A stretch of DNA of 18,290 nt from Serpens sp035306625 (GCA_035306625.1 DATGNS010000175.1:1-18290); one strand, 5' to 3'; shown: positions 1 to 7,976, numbered from the stretch's first letter. Notes: generated from the sequence alone by a model not told the origin. Made by a program: numbers and translations.

Positions 1-84
1 GCCATCCACTATTCCAACGCGGGCATCAAGAATCCCAACGACGGCGTCGAGGTCTACAGCCTCTACTACCGGGTGCCGTTCTAG
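1..84 (+). CDS. pagL: C-terminal end of a PagL-type lipid A 3-O-deacylase (5' truncated by window)
   Basis: Only the last 27 codons are in the window, in frame from base 1 to a TAG stop at 82-84. The peptide contains HYSNAGIKNPNDGVE and ends in alternating aromatic/hydrophobic residues (VYSLYYRVPF), as outer-membrane beta-barrel proteins do, with a terminal Phe. PagL, an outer-membrane esterase that removes the 3-O acyl chain from lipid A, uses a His-Ser-Glu triad that in P. aeruginosa PagL is spaced His, +2 Ser, +14 Glu. The visible H, S and E have exactly that spacing. Function is inferred from this motif plus the barrel-like C-terminus. The N-terminal part and signal peptide are outside the window, so completeness cannot be judged. 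The last two bases of the stop codon already belong to the inverted-repeat element that follows. Confidence 0.72.
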   Translation, partial: AIHYSNAGIKNPNDGVEVYSLYYRVPF

Positions 85-225
85 GTTCTGTATGAAAAGG
101 TCTGCCGAGCGAAGACCGGGCAGGGCGAACCGGTGAGGAAACGGAGCCTGCTGGCTGGCAATGAGCATTCCGAGCTGATTTTCAACGCAGCAGGGTCGAG
201 CGCAGGCACTTTTCGTACCGAACCT
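83..225. repeat. 143-bp palindromic, MITE-like element with 17-bp terminal inverted repeats
   Basis: The ends are inverted repeats: AGGTTCTGTATGAAAAG at 83-99 and, read from the other strand, AGGTTCGGTACGAAAAG at 209-225, matching at 15 of 17 positions. Partial complementarity continues inward (CTGCCGAGCG near 101 against GAGCGCAGGC near 198), so the whole can fold into a long imperfect hairpin. No ORF of note lies inside. It fills most of the space between the pagL stop codon and the next gene. Long palindromes of this kind are, from memory, recurrent in Pseudomonas intergenic DNA. No target-site duplication could be recognised. It could be a miniature transposable element or a structured 3' UTR. 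Confidence 0.6.
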
Positions 226-280
226 GGTGGGGTTGTGGTATTGGCATCCTGGTAGGTCCTTCACACCGGGAGGTCACTTC

Positions 281-1183
281 ATGCGCATCCTGCTTACCGG
301 TGGCACCGGCCTGATCGGTCGCCATCTCTGTCACCGCTGGCATGCCCAGGGGTATCAGCTGTGGGTCTGGAGTCGTCGCCCCGATGCTGTGCCGGCGCTC
401 TGCGGGCCCGGCGTTCAGGGTATCGCCGAACTGGAGGAGCTGGATGACCAGCCTCTGGACGCGGTGATCAACCTGGCCGGCGCGCCCATTGCCGATCGGC
501 CCTGGACCGCGGCGCGCCGCCGGGAGCTGTGGGACAGCCGGGTGACCCTGACCGAGAAGCTGGTGGACTGGCTGGCCTCGCGCGCGCAACGCCCACAGGT
601 GCTGGTGTCCGGCTCGGCCACCGGCTGGTACGGCGATGGCGGCGAGCAGCGGCTGGACGAGGAGTCGCCGCCCGCCGACCAGGGCTTCGCCGCGCGCCTG
701 TGCGGCGCCTGGGAAGAGGCGGCCTGCCGCGCCGAACCCCTGGGTATGCGGGTGGTGCGGGTACGGACCGCGCCGGTGCTGTCCCGCGATGGCGGCATGT
801 TGCCGCGCCTGCTGCCGCTGTTCCGTCTGGGCCTGGGCGGGCCCCAGGGTAGTGGCCGGCAGTGGATGCCCTGGATCCACCTGCACGATGAAATCTCCCT
901 GATCGATTTTCTTGTGTCACACCCGGACGCCCGCGGCCCGTACAATGCCTGCGCTCCGCAGATGGTGCGCAACCGCGATTTCGCCCACGCGCTGGGTCGC
1001 GTGCTGCATCGCCCGACGCTGGTGCGGGTGCCGGCCCTGGCCCTCAAGGGGCTGGGCGAGCTGTCCAGCCTGCTGCTGGGCGGCCAGCATCTGCGGCCCC
1101 GTCGCCTCCAGGAGCTGGGTTTCGTGTTTCGCTTCGTCGATCTGGATCTGGCCCTGGCCGACCTGATTGGCCGCCAAAGATAG
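281..1183 (+). CDS. TIGR01777-family NAD(P)-dependent epimerase (YfcH-like), SDR fold
   Basis: This 300-residue protein has the atypical/extended SDR layout. An N-terminal Rossmann glycine motif GGTGLIG lies at residues 7-13, NLAGAPI at 64-70, and the family motif GSATGWYG at 111-118 holds the candidate catalytic Tyr. A C-terminal DUF1731-like part follows. The ATG at 281 was chosen over an in-frame upstream GTG because GGGAGG sits about 10 nt before it and the Rossmann strand begins at once (MRILLTGGTG). The family is widespread and named epimerase or sugar-nucleotide epimerase by homology, but its substrate is unknown. The stop is 8 nt before hemH, so the two are probably co-transcribed. 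Confidence 0.85.
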   Translation: MRILLTGGTGLIGRHLCHRWHAQGYQLWVWSRRPDAVPALCGPGVQGIAELEELDDQPLDAVINLAGAPIADRPWTAARRRELWDSRVTLTEKLVDWLASRAQRPQVLVSGSATGWYGDGGEQRLDEESPPADQGFAARLCGAWEEAACRAEPLGMRVVRVRTAPVLSRDGGMLPRLLPLFRLGLGGPQGSGRQWMPWIHLHDEISLIDFLVSHPDARGPYNACAPQMVRNRDFAHALGRVLHRPTLVRVPALALKGLGELSSLLLGGQHLRPRRLQELGFVFRFVDLDLALADLIGRQR

Positions 1184-1191
1184 GAAGTTGC

Positions 1192-2214
1192 ATGACCGAT
1201 CACGCGCTGTTGCTGGTCAACCTGGGATCGCCCGAGTCCACCAAGGTGGAGGACGTGCGGCGTTACCTCAACCAGTTTCTCATGGACCCCTACGTCATCG
1301 ATCTGCCCTGGCCGCTGCGTCGCCTGCTGGTATCGCTGATCCTCTGGAAGCGGCCCGCCGAGTCCGCCCATGCCTACGCCTCCATCTGGTGGGAGGAGGG
1401 TTCGCCGCTGATCGTGCTCAGCCGCCGCCTGCAGGCCGCCATGGCCGAGCGCTGGAAGCATGGCCCGGTAGAGCTGGCCATGCGCTATGCCGAGCCGTCC
1501 ATCCAGGGTGCGCTGGATCGCCTGGCCGCGCAGGGCGTGCGCAAGGTGACCGTGGTGCCGCTGTATCCGCAGTTCGCCGACAGCACCACCACCACCGCGC
1601 TGCAGGAAGTGCGCCGCGTGGCGGCCGGCGGGCGCTTCCCGTTCGCCATGGACTACCTGCCCCCCTTCTACCGCGAGGAGGCCTATCAGCAGGCCCTGGT
1701 GGCCAGCGCCCGGCCGTACCTGGAGCAGGGCTTCGACCACCTGCTGCTGAGCTTCCACGGCATTCCCGAATCCCATATCCGCAAGCTGATCAAGGACCCC
1801 GGCCACGACCTGCGGGCGCCGGACAGCAAGGGCATCAGCGAGGCCAACCTGGCGCTGTGCTACCGCAGCCAGTGCCAGCGCACCGCGGAGCTGTTCGCCG
1901 CCCGGGCGGGGCTGACGGACGAGCAGTGGACCGTGTCCTTCCAGTCACGCCTGGGCAAGGCCAAGTGGATCGAGCCCTACACCGAGCCCACGCTCGAAGT
2001 CCTTGCGACCCGGGGCGTGAAGAAGCTGCTGGTGATGTGCCCGGCCTTCGTCGCCGACTGCATCGAGACCCTGGAAGAGATCGGCGACCGCGGCCGCGAA
2101 GTCTTCCTGGCCGCCGGCGGCGAGGAGCTGGTGCTGGTGCCCTGTCTCAACGACCACCCGCAGTGGGCGGACGCCCTGAAGCAGCTCTGCGAACAGCGGG
2201 CCGTGCCGCTGTAG
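1192..2214 (+). CDS. hemH: Ferrochelatase (protoheme ferro-lyase)
   Basis: The protein inserts Fe2+ into protoporphyrin IX, the last step of protoheme synthesis. Its 340 residues match the usual bacterial length. Diagnostic segments are MTDHALLLVNLGSPES at the N-terminus, the signature LLLSFHGIPESHIRK (residues 184-198) with metal-binding His189, SFQSRLGKAKWIEPYTEP (249-266), and CPAFVADCIETLEEI (283-297) with the conserved Glu of the active site. ATG 1192 follows an AGGAAG ribosome site by 6 nt and lies 8 nt after the epimerase gene. No membrane segment is evident. No terminator of the GC-stem/U-tract type follows. Instead a palindromic repeat starts 5 nt after the stop codon and may serve as the 3' boundary. 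Confidence 0.96.
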   Translation: MTDHALLLVNLGSPESTKVEDVRRYLNQFLMDPYVIDLPWPLRRLLVSLILWKRPAESAHAYASIWWEEGSPLIVLSRRLQAAMAERWKHGPVELAMRYAEPSIQGALDRLAAQGVRKVTVVPLYPQFADSTTTTALQEVRRVAAGGRFPFAMDYLPPFYREEAYQQALVASARPYLEQGFDHLLLSFHGIPESHIRKLIKDPGHDLRAPDSKGISEANLALCYRSQCQRTAELFAARAGLTDEQWTVSFQSRLGKAKWIEPYTEPTLEVLATRGVKKLLVMCPAFVADCIETLEEIGDRGREVFLAAGGEELVLVPCLNDHPQWADALKQLCEQRAVPL

Positions 2215-2219
2215 TGAGC

Positions 2220-2266
2220 GTAGGGTGGCCAGCCGCTGGCGGCCGGAAGAGCGCCGACCGCCCTAC
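2220..2266. repeat. Short (47-bp) copy of the GTAGGG palindromic repeat family
   Basis: It starts GTAGGGTGGCC and ends GACCGCCCTAC, so its termini are inverted repeats matching the longer copies elsewhere in the window. The right part (2238-2266) is the reverse complement of the first hairpin module of those copies. The left part is a shortened second module containing a CCAGC/GCTGG hairpin. It begins 5 nt after the hemH stop codon and looks like a compacted or internally deleted member. Confidence 0.7.
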
Positions 2267-2287
2267 AAGGTGCCCGCGGCGTCCGGC

Positions 2288-2321
2288 GTAGGATGGTCAA
2301 CGCAACGCGTTGGCCACCATC
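2288..2321. repeat. Solo second hairpin module of the GTAGGG repeat family
   Basis: It reads GTAGGATGGTCAACGC followed by a 3-nt loop and GCGTTGGCCACCATC. The stem is CAACGC/GCGTTG flanked by GATGGT/ACCATC. This is the reverse orientation of the module that ends the full copies at 5100, 10689 and 15874. It lies 64 bp upstream of the fleS sigma-54 promoter. Confidence 0.7.
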
Positions 2322-2384
2322 GCGCCGGCACGGCGCGCTTCAGCTGGATTGCACACCACACCCGCGGACCGACGCGCCGCCTCC

Positions 2385-2400
2385 CGGCACGGGCTTTGCT
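2385..2400 (+). promoter_or_regulatory. Sigma-54 (RpoN) promoter, -24/-12 elements, for fleSR
   Basis: The sequence is CGGCAC, five bases, then TTGCT. This matches the sigma-54 consensus TGGCAC-N5-TTGCW except for the first base, with the obligatory GG and GC at the correct spacing. It predicts a transcription start near 2411 and a leader of about 39 nt before the fleS ATG. In P. aeruginosa fleSR is a class II flagellar operon driven by RpoN and FleQ, so the site agrees with the gene identity. No FleQ site could be assigned with confidence. Confidence 0.8.
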
Positions 2401-2449
2401 ACCTGGCCTGACTACCGCCTGTTTCGTGACGGTTTTCCCAGGTACGCCC

Positions 2450-3582
2450 ATGCAGTCTGCGCTTCTTCACCCTTCCGATGGTCCTGCCGCCGAGGCCGAG
2501 CAGTTCAGCCTGGAAGCCCGTGTGGACGAGCTGCAGGGCCGCCTCGAACAGTTCAGCCTGCAGCGCATCCAGGAACTGGCCGAAGGCGAGCGCATGGCCC
2601 GGCGCCTGCAGAACATCCTCGACCTGCTGCCCGGCGGCGTGGTGATCATCGATGGTCATGGCCGGGTGCGCGAGGCCAACCCGGTGGCCCGCGAGCTGCT
2701 CGGCGAGCCGCTGGTCGGCGCCCTGTGGCGTGACGTCATCAGCCGCTGCTTCGCGCCGCGCAAGGACGACGGCCACGAGATCTCCCTGCGCAACGGCCGC
2801 CGTGTGTCACTGGCGACCCGTTCGCTGGAAGACGAGCCTGGCCAGCTGGTGATGCTGCAGGACATGACCGAGACGCGCCTGCTGCAGGAGCAGCTGGCCC
2901 GCCACGAACGGCTCTCCAGCCTCGGTCGCATGATGGCCTCGCTGGCCCACCAGATTCGCACGCCGCTGTCGGCGGCGCTGCTCTATGCCGGGCACCTCAG
3001 CGAGCGTCCGCTGCCGTTCGAGCAGCAGCAGCGCTTCGCCCTGCGCATCAAGGAGCGCCTGCAGGAACTCGAACACCAGATCCGCGACATGCTGGTCTTC
3101 GCCCGTGGCGAACTGCCGCTGTCCGACCGCCTGACCCCGAAGGAACTGTTCGACGCCCTGCGTGCCGCCGCCGATTCCCATGTGCAGGGTCTGCAGGTGC
3201 GCTGGCAGTGCGATGCCCGCGGCGGCGAGCTGCTGTGCAGCCGCGACACCCTGGTGGGCGCCATCCTCAACCTGATCAACAACGCCGTTCAGGCCGGCGG
3301 CCCGCAGGTACGACTGAAGATCCACCTGCTGCGGCGTGGCGACATCCTGCGCCTGGTGGTCAGCGACAGCGGCCCGGGCATCGAACCGGCGGTGCTGGCG
3401 CGCCTGGGCGAAGCCTTCTTCACCACCAAGACCGCCGGCACCGGCCTGGGTCTGGCGGTGGTCAAGGCCGTGGCCCGCGCCCACCGCGGCGATCTGCATC
3501 TGCGCTCGCGGGTGGGGCGCGGCACCTGCGCCATATTGGAATTGCCGCTGATCCTGGCGGCCGAAGGAACTCAGGAGTACGC

Positions 3583-3586
<4 letters not shown>
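2450..3586 (+). CDS. fleS: FleS, cytoplasmic sensor histidine kinase of the flagellar hierarchy
   Basis: This 378-residue kinase has no signal peptide or membrane segment. An N-terminal coiled-coil-like stretch (about 20-55) is followed by a PAS domain (about 50-140). The dimerisation and phosphoacceptor helix contains LAHQIRTPLSAA with His167. The ATPase domain has the N box NLINNA (274-279), G1 DSGPGI (306-311) and G2 TGLGLAV (331-337). In Pseudomonas FleS phosphorylates FleR, which switches on class III genes for hook and basal body. ATG 2450 was chosen because AGGT lies 8 nt upstream and the sigma-54 promoter fits it. An in-frame GTG 225 nt earlier would translate the repeat sequence. The 3' end overlaps fleR by 4 nt. 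What is unusual is the neighbourhood: no fleQ upstream and no fliE downstream. Confidence 0.87.
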
Positions 3587-5009
<1,423 letters not shown>

Positions 5010-5013
<4 letters not shown>

Positions 5014-5100
5014 GGCAGTCGGCGTATTTCCCGGCCGCCGGTTTGGTGGGGGCACCGATGCCGCGTTCGGTGGCCAACGCTGTCGCGTTGACCACCCTAC
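5010..5100. repeat. Full composite GTAGGG repeat, copy B1 (91 bp)
   Basis: It starts GTAGGGCAGTCGGCG and ends GTTGACCACCCTAC. Module 1 is a GC-rich hairpin ending CCCGGCCGCC. A linker contains GGCACCGATG. Module 2 is a hairpin with stem CAACGC/GCGTTG and loop TGTC. The TAG at 5011-5013 is the fleR stop codon, so the element abuts the gene exactly. Confidence 0.8.
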
Positions 5101-5127
5101 CGATCGGCGCCTGGCCTGGTGCATGCC

Positions 5128-5211
5128 GTGGGGCGGTCGGCGAATTTCCCGGCCGGCGATTGTGGTGTGCACCGATGTCCGGCGGCCAACGCGTGGCGTT
5201 GACCGCCCTAC
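5128..5211. repeat. Full composite GTAGGG repeat, copy B2 (84 bp), tandem to B1
   Basis: It starts GTGGGGCGGTCGGCG and ends GTTGACCGCCCTAC, with linker GGTGTGCACCGATG and module 2 stem CAACGC/GCGTTG around loop GTG. It has the same orientation as B1 and is separated from it by 27 bp. The outer module 2 pair here is GGCGG/CCGCC where other copies have GGTGG/CCACC, so the pairing is kept. B1, B2 and the promoter described next fill the 306-bp gap between fleR and the ycgN-like gene. Confidence 0.78.
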
Positions 5212-5256
5212 GACTCGGCGAGTCCGCTGTCCGCCCTTCCTCTCGACCGCCCGCCC

Positions 5257-5285
5257 TTGGCACCCATCGGCGGGCGGCATAGACT
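5257..5285 (+). promoter_or_regulatory. Probable sigma-70 promoter for the ycgN-like gene
   Basis: The -35 box TTGGCA (5 of 6 to consensus) and the -10 box TAGACT (4 of 6) are separated by 17 bp. They place a start near 5292, about 28 nt before the ATG. The site lies just after the repeat pair, so the downstream gene seems to have its own promoter. Confidence 0.5.
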
Positions 5286-5319
5286 GCCCGGTTTTCAAGC
5301 CCCGCCCGATGTAGCTGCC

Positions 5320-5769
5320 ATGGCCGACAAAGTCCGACCCTTCTGGAAACGCAAGACCCTCGCCGAGATGGACCAGGAGGAATGGGAATCCCTGTGCGAC
5401 GGCTGCGGCCTGTGCTGCCTGCAGAAGCTCGAGGACGAGGATGACGGCAGCGTCTACTACACCCGCATCGCCTGCAAGCTGCTGGACCTGAAGACCTGCC
5501 GCTGCACCGACTACGCCAAGCGCCGCACGCATGTGCCGGACTGCATCCAGCTGACCCCCGCGCGCACCGATGAATTCAAGTGGCTGCCCCCGACCTGCGC
5601 GTACCGTCTGGTGGCCGAGGGCAAGGACCTGCTGCCCTGGCATCCGCTGGTCTGCCATGATCCCGATGCCGTCCACCACGCCGGCATCTCCATGTCCGGC
5701 AAGATGCTCAGCGAAACCGCCGTCGCCGACGAAGACTGGGAGCAGCACCTGATTTTCCGCGCCGGTTGA
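5320..5769 (+). CDS. ycgN: YcgN/UPF0260-family cysteine-cluster protein
   Basis: This 149-residue soluble protein has ten cysteines. Four form the family motif CDGCGLCC (26-33), and further ones are at 52, 60, 62 (CRC), 75, 93 and 112. The arrangement suggests a bound zinc ion or iron-sulfur cluster, but the biochemical role of the family is not known. Length and order match the conserved UPF0260 proteins of gamma-proteobacteria. ATG 5320 was chosen because homology starts there (MADKVRPFWKRKTL). The ribosome site is weak. The 55-nt gap to the next gene allows co-transcription. Confidence 0.88.
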   Translation: MADKVRPFWKRKTLAEMDQEEWESLCDGCGLCCLQKLEDEDDGSVYYTRIACKLLDLKTCRCTDYAKRRTHVPDCIQLTPARTDEFKWLPPTCAYRLVAEGKDLLPWHPLVCHDPDAVHHAGISMSGKMLSETAVADEDWEQHLIFRAG

Positions 5770-5824
5770 GGTCGAAGCGGTGGATCCGCTTTACTGTCCC
5801 TCCATCCAGCGCAGGAAGCCTCTC

Positions 5825-7036
5825 ATGCTTGCTCGTTCCGCTCTGTTGTTGTCCGCCCTGCTGACTACCCTGCCGGCCTGGGCGGCGAAGGTCGATCTCG
5901 ACTACCAGGTGAAGTTCCTGCCCGCCGAGGACCTCGCCGAGGTCTCGCTCACCCTGGAGAACGGCGCCGCGGTTCAGCTGCTGGACTTCAATCTGGGCGA
6001 GGAAAGCGCCTACAGCGACTTCCAGGCCGATGGCCAATGGTCCCTGGAAAACGGGCGTGGCAAGTGGCAGCCGGGGGAGGGCAAGGCCAGCCTGCGCTAC
6101 CGGGTGAAGGTCAGCAACCAGCGCAGCTCCGGCAGTTATGACGCGCGCATGACCGAGGACTGGGTACTGATGCGCGGCGATGACCTGGTGCCGCCGGCGC
6201 GGGCCGCGCTGCGCCCCGGCGTCGAGCTGGTGAGCCGTATCCAGTTCGACCTGCCCGCCGACTGGAAGAGCGTGGAGACCGGCTGGACGCGCATCGGCCC
6301 GCAGCGCTTTCGCGTCGACAACCCCTCGCGCAGCTTCGACCGGCCCACCGGCTGGCTGATCGCCGGCAAGCTGGGCACCCGCCGCGAGCGCCTGGGCCTG
6401 ACCGAGGTCACCGTGGCCGCACCGCTCAACGAGGGCATGCGGCGCATGGACGTGATCACTCTGCTGACCTTCGTCTGGCCCCAGCTGCAGCAGCTGTTCC
6501 AGCGCGATCCCGCCAAGGTGCTCATCGTCGGCGCCGGCGAGCCCATGTGGCGCGGCGGGCTGTCGGGCCCGCATTCGCTGTTCCTGCACGCCGATCGCCC
6601 CCTGGTCAGCGAGAACGGCACCAGTTCCCTGCTGCATGAGCTGGTGCATGTCATCGCACGCATCACCGACCACGACAACAGCGACTGGATCAGCGAAGGC
6701 CTGGCCGAATACTACGCCATCGAATTGCTGCGCCGCGCTGGCGGCATGACCGAAGATCGTTACCAGCAGGTGCGCAAGCACCTGACGAACTGGTCCAGGG
6801 ACGTGAAGAGCCTGCGCACCGAGCGCTCCAGCGGCCCGATCACCGCTCGAGCCGTGCTGCTTTTGCAGGAGCTGGACGGCGAGATCCGCAAGCGCAGCAA
6901 CGGGCAGCGTTCCCTGGACGATGTCATGCGCGGCCTGATGCGCCTGGAACGGGTCAGCACCCAGGACTTCATCGACATCAGCGAGAACGTCATGGGCGGG
7001 CGTTCCAGGGTGCTGGACTCCCGACTGCTGCGCTGA
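5825..7036 (+). CDS. Predicted secreted gluzincin zinc metallopeptidase (M1/M61-like), function unknown
   Basis: The 403-residue protein begins with a signal peptide (MLARSALLLSALLTTLPAWA, cleavage about residue 20), so it is probably periplasmic or secreted. Residues 21-200 look beta-rich, as in the N-terminal domain of M61/M1 peptidases. The zinc motif HELVH (271-275) is followed by WISEGLAEYY (288-297), where Glu291 fits the third zinc ligand of the gluzincin EG(F/L)A motif. The gap of 15 residues between the second His and this Glu is shorter than the 18 typical of M1. Helices fill the rest. ATG 5825 follows an AGGAAG site. I know no characterised homologue, and the substrate cannot be inferred. 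Confidence 0.8.
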   Translation: MLARSALLLSALLTTLPAWAAKVDLDYQVKFLPAEDLAEVSLTLENGAAVQLLDFNLGEESAYSDFQADGQWSLENGRGKWQPGEGKASLRYRVKVSNQRSSGSYDARMTEDWVLMRGDDLVPPARAALRPGVELVSRIQFDLPADWKSVETGWTRIGPQRFRVDNPSRSFDRPTGWLIAGKLGTRRERLGLTEVTVAAPLNEGMRRMDVITLLTFVWPQLQQLFQRDPAKVLIVGAGEPMWRGGLSGPHSLFLHADRPLVSENGTSSLLHELVHVIARITDHDNSDWISEGLAEYYAIELLRRAGGMTEDRYQQVRKHLTNWSRDVKSLRTERSSGPITARAVLLLQELDGEIRKRSNGQRSLDDVMRGLMRLERVSTQDFIDISENVMGGRSRVLDSRLLR

Positions 7037-7165
7037 GTCTCGCCAGGGGCGTGACCCGGCTCGTGATTCGGGCCATTGGCCTGGCGGACCGCGCGAAGGA
7101 GGCTACCTTGGCCCCGGGGCGGCCGATGCCGCCTGCTGAACCAAAGGAAGAAAAAGGACTTTGCA

Positions 7166-7480
7166 ATGCGAAAGCTGCTTTCCACCCTCTGCCTGGCTTT
7201 CCTGGCCGGCACCACCTCCGTGGCCGCCTTGGCCGTCGAATCCGTCCAGAAGGATGCCGCCACCCAGAGCGCGGCGGTTGCCGGCAAGGTGAACCTCAAC
7301 AGCGCCGACGCCGACACCCTGGCCCGCGAGTTGGTCGGCATCGGCGCGAGCAAGGCCCAGGCCATCGTCGCCCACCGCGAGGCCCACGGCCCGTTCGCCA
7401 CGGTTGACGAGCTGCTGGAAGTGAAGGGCATCGGCACCGCCATCCTGGAGAAGAACCTCAACAGGCTGAGCGTGCAATAA
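7166..7480 (+). CDS. Secreted ComEA-like helix-hairpin-helix DNA-binding protein
   Basis: This 104-residue protein has a signal peptide (residues 1 to about 23, cleavage near ALA-VES), a short polar linker, and a ComEA-type domain from residue 41 (KVNLNSADADTL). Its two HhH turns are VGIG (57-60) and KGIG (87-90), separated by the typical REAHGPFATVDEL. ComEA proteins bind incoming double-stranded DNA in the periplasm during transformation. In Pseudomonas such short forms are usual, but a competence role is rarely proven. ATG 7166 is preceded by AAGGAC. An in-frame earlier start at 7076 would bury the signal peptide. A strong terminator follows 15 nt after the stop. Confidence 0.87.
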   Translation: MRKLLSTLCLAFLAGTTSVAALAVESVQKDAATQSAAVAGKVNLNSADADTLARELVGIGASKAQAIVAHREAHGPFATVDELLEVKGIGTAILEKNLNRLSVQ

Positions 7481-7495
7481 GCGGTTCGAGGTCTG

Positions 7496-7523
7496 AAAAG
7501 CCGGCCCGGGTGGCCGGCTTTTT
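7496..7523 (+). terminator. Rho-independent terminator after the comEA-like gene
   Basis: The stem GCCGGCC/GGCCGGC with loop CGGGT is extended by AAAA/TTTT and ends in five T residues. It ends transcription from the plus-strand genes ahead of the minus-strand tRNA region. Confidence 0.92.
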
Positions 7524-7534
7524 CATGGGGGAGC

Positions 7535-7555
7535 GGTAGGAGCGGCTTCAGCCGC
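7535..7555. repeat. Pseudomonas-type REP sequence
   Basis: GGTAGGA is followed by the perfect hairpin GCGGC-TTCA-GCCGC. This is the classic form of Pseudomonas repetitive extragenic palindromes (a short GGAG-type head then a GC stem). It is a single copy here and distinct from the GTAGGGCGG family. Confidence 0.65.
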
Positions 7556-7573
7556 CAGAATTCGAAGGAACCA

Positions 7574-7631
7574 GAAACGAAAAAGCCTCGACTTGCGTCA
7601 GGGCTTTTGAATTTGGCTCCGCGACCTGGAC
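7574..7631 (-). repeat. Partial copy of tRNA-Asn 3' end plus its terminator (direct repeat, distal copy)
   Basis: These 58 bp match 7734-7791 at 56 positions, with a period of 160 bp. On the minus strand the copy carries the last 18 nt of tRNA-Asn including CCA (7614-7631) and the downstream terminator hairpin (7580-7608), and then diverges. It cannot encode a tRNA. It is either the remnant of a second tRNA-Asn gene or an attachment-site-like scar. Confidence 0.85.
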
Positions 7632-7648
7632 GCGACGGCGCAGCCGAA

Positions 7649-7728
7649 CGCGCTTCAGCGCGGCCCCGAAGGGGTGAGGCCCGCAGGGCCGAATAACCTG
7701 GGACGCAGTCCCTGGTGAGAGTCCAGGG
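7649..7728. other. Run of five tightly packed short hairpins between the tRNA-Asn repeats
   Basis: Five perfect short inverted repeats occur in 80 bp: CGCGC-TTCA-GCGCG (7649-7662), CCCC-GAA-GGGG (7664-7674), GGCCC-GCA-GGGCC (7678-7690), GGGAC-GCA-GTCCC (7700-7712) and CCCTGG-7 nt-CCAGGG (7710-7728). The last two overlap and exclude each other. The last also resembles a tRNA T-arm (GGTGAGAGTCC against GGTTCGAGTCC). There is no coding potential. It could be a structured RNA, the residue of decayed tRNA or REP sequences, or a recombination substrate. Confidence 0.5.
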
Positions 7729-7733
7729 GGGGT

Positions 7734-7791
7734 GAAACGAAAAAGCCCCGACTTGCGTCTGGGCTTTTGAATTTGGCTCCGCGACCTGGAC
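7734..7791 (-). repeat. Direct repeat, proximal copy (tRNA-Asn 3' end and terminator)
   Basis: This is the partner of 7574-7631. It covers the last 18 nt of the intact tRNA-Asn and about 40 bp downstream, including the terminator. The two differences between copies fall in the terminator stem and leave a hairpin in both. Confidence 0.85.
7740..7768 (-). terminator. Rho-independent terminator of tRNA-Asn
   Basis: Read on the minus strand, AAAAGCCC pairs with GGGCTTTT, with an inner GAC/GTC stem and a GCAA tetraloop, and a T-run follows. It lies 5 nt beyond the tRNA CCA end. Confidence 0.85.
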
Positions 7792-7849
7792 TCGAACCAG
7801 GGACCCAATGATTAACAGTCATTTGCTCTACCGACTGAGCTATCGCGGA
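7774..7849 (-). tRNA. tRNA-Asn (anticodon GTT), CCA encoded
   Basis: The 76-nt cloverleaf reads 5' TCCGCGA on the minus strand and closes with TCGCGGA, discriminator G and encoded CCA. The D arm is AGCTCAGTCGGTAGAGC, the anticodon loop CTGTTAA has GTT at 7814-7816, and the T arm is CCTGGTTCGAGTCCAGG. It is divergent from edd. Confidence 0.98.
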
Positions 7850-7959
7850 ACAGCGTCGCGTATCTTACTGATTCGAAACGGGAAGTCAACAGCGATTATG
7901 GGTTTGGCGAGGGAAAGGCGGGCGGCGGTCCTTTCCTGGCGAATCTGCGTTAGTCTGAC

Positions 7960-7976
7960 TGCATGGCAGCCATGCA
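7960..7976. promoter_or_regulatory. Perfect 17-bp palindrome upstream of edd, possible operator
   Basis: TGCATGGC-A-GCCATGCA is a perfect inverted repeat with a single central base, ending 29 nt before the edd start codon. In Pseudomonas edd is normally controlled by HexR through TTGT-N7/8-ACAA sites. I find neither TTGT nor ACAA between 7850 and 8005, so this palindrome may bind a different regulator or act in the leader as a hairpin. Its function is inferred only from symmetry and position. Confidence 0.35.

Noticed and set aside
415..1806. 463-codon minus-strand frame opposite the epimerase and hemH genes
   Set aside because: It is antisense to two clear genes, with Arg/Ser/Pro-rich composition and no motif.
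2288..2321. FleQ-box-like reading of the repeat module upstream of fleS (GTCAAC ... GTTGGC)
   Set aside because: The same module occurs at unrelated loci and lacks the AT-rich centre of FleQ sites, so it is explained by the repeat family.
2225..2449. Longer fleS start (GTG 2225)
   Set aside because: It would translate the palindromic repeats and the sigma-54 promoter. The ATG at 2450 has a ribosome site and fits the promoter.
7710..7728. T-arm-like hairpin as part of a second tRNA gene
   Set aside because: No acceptor, D or anticodon arm can be built around it on either strand. It is kept only as part of the hairpin run.
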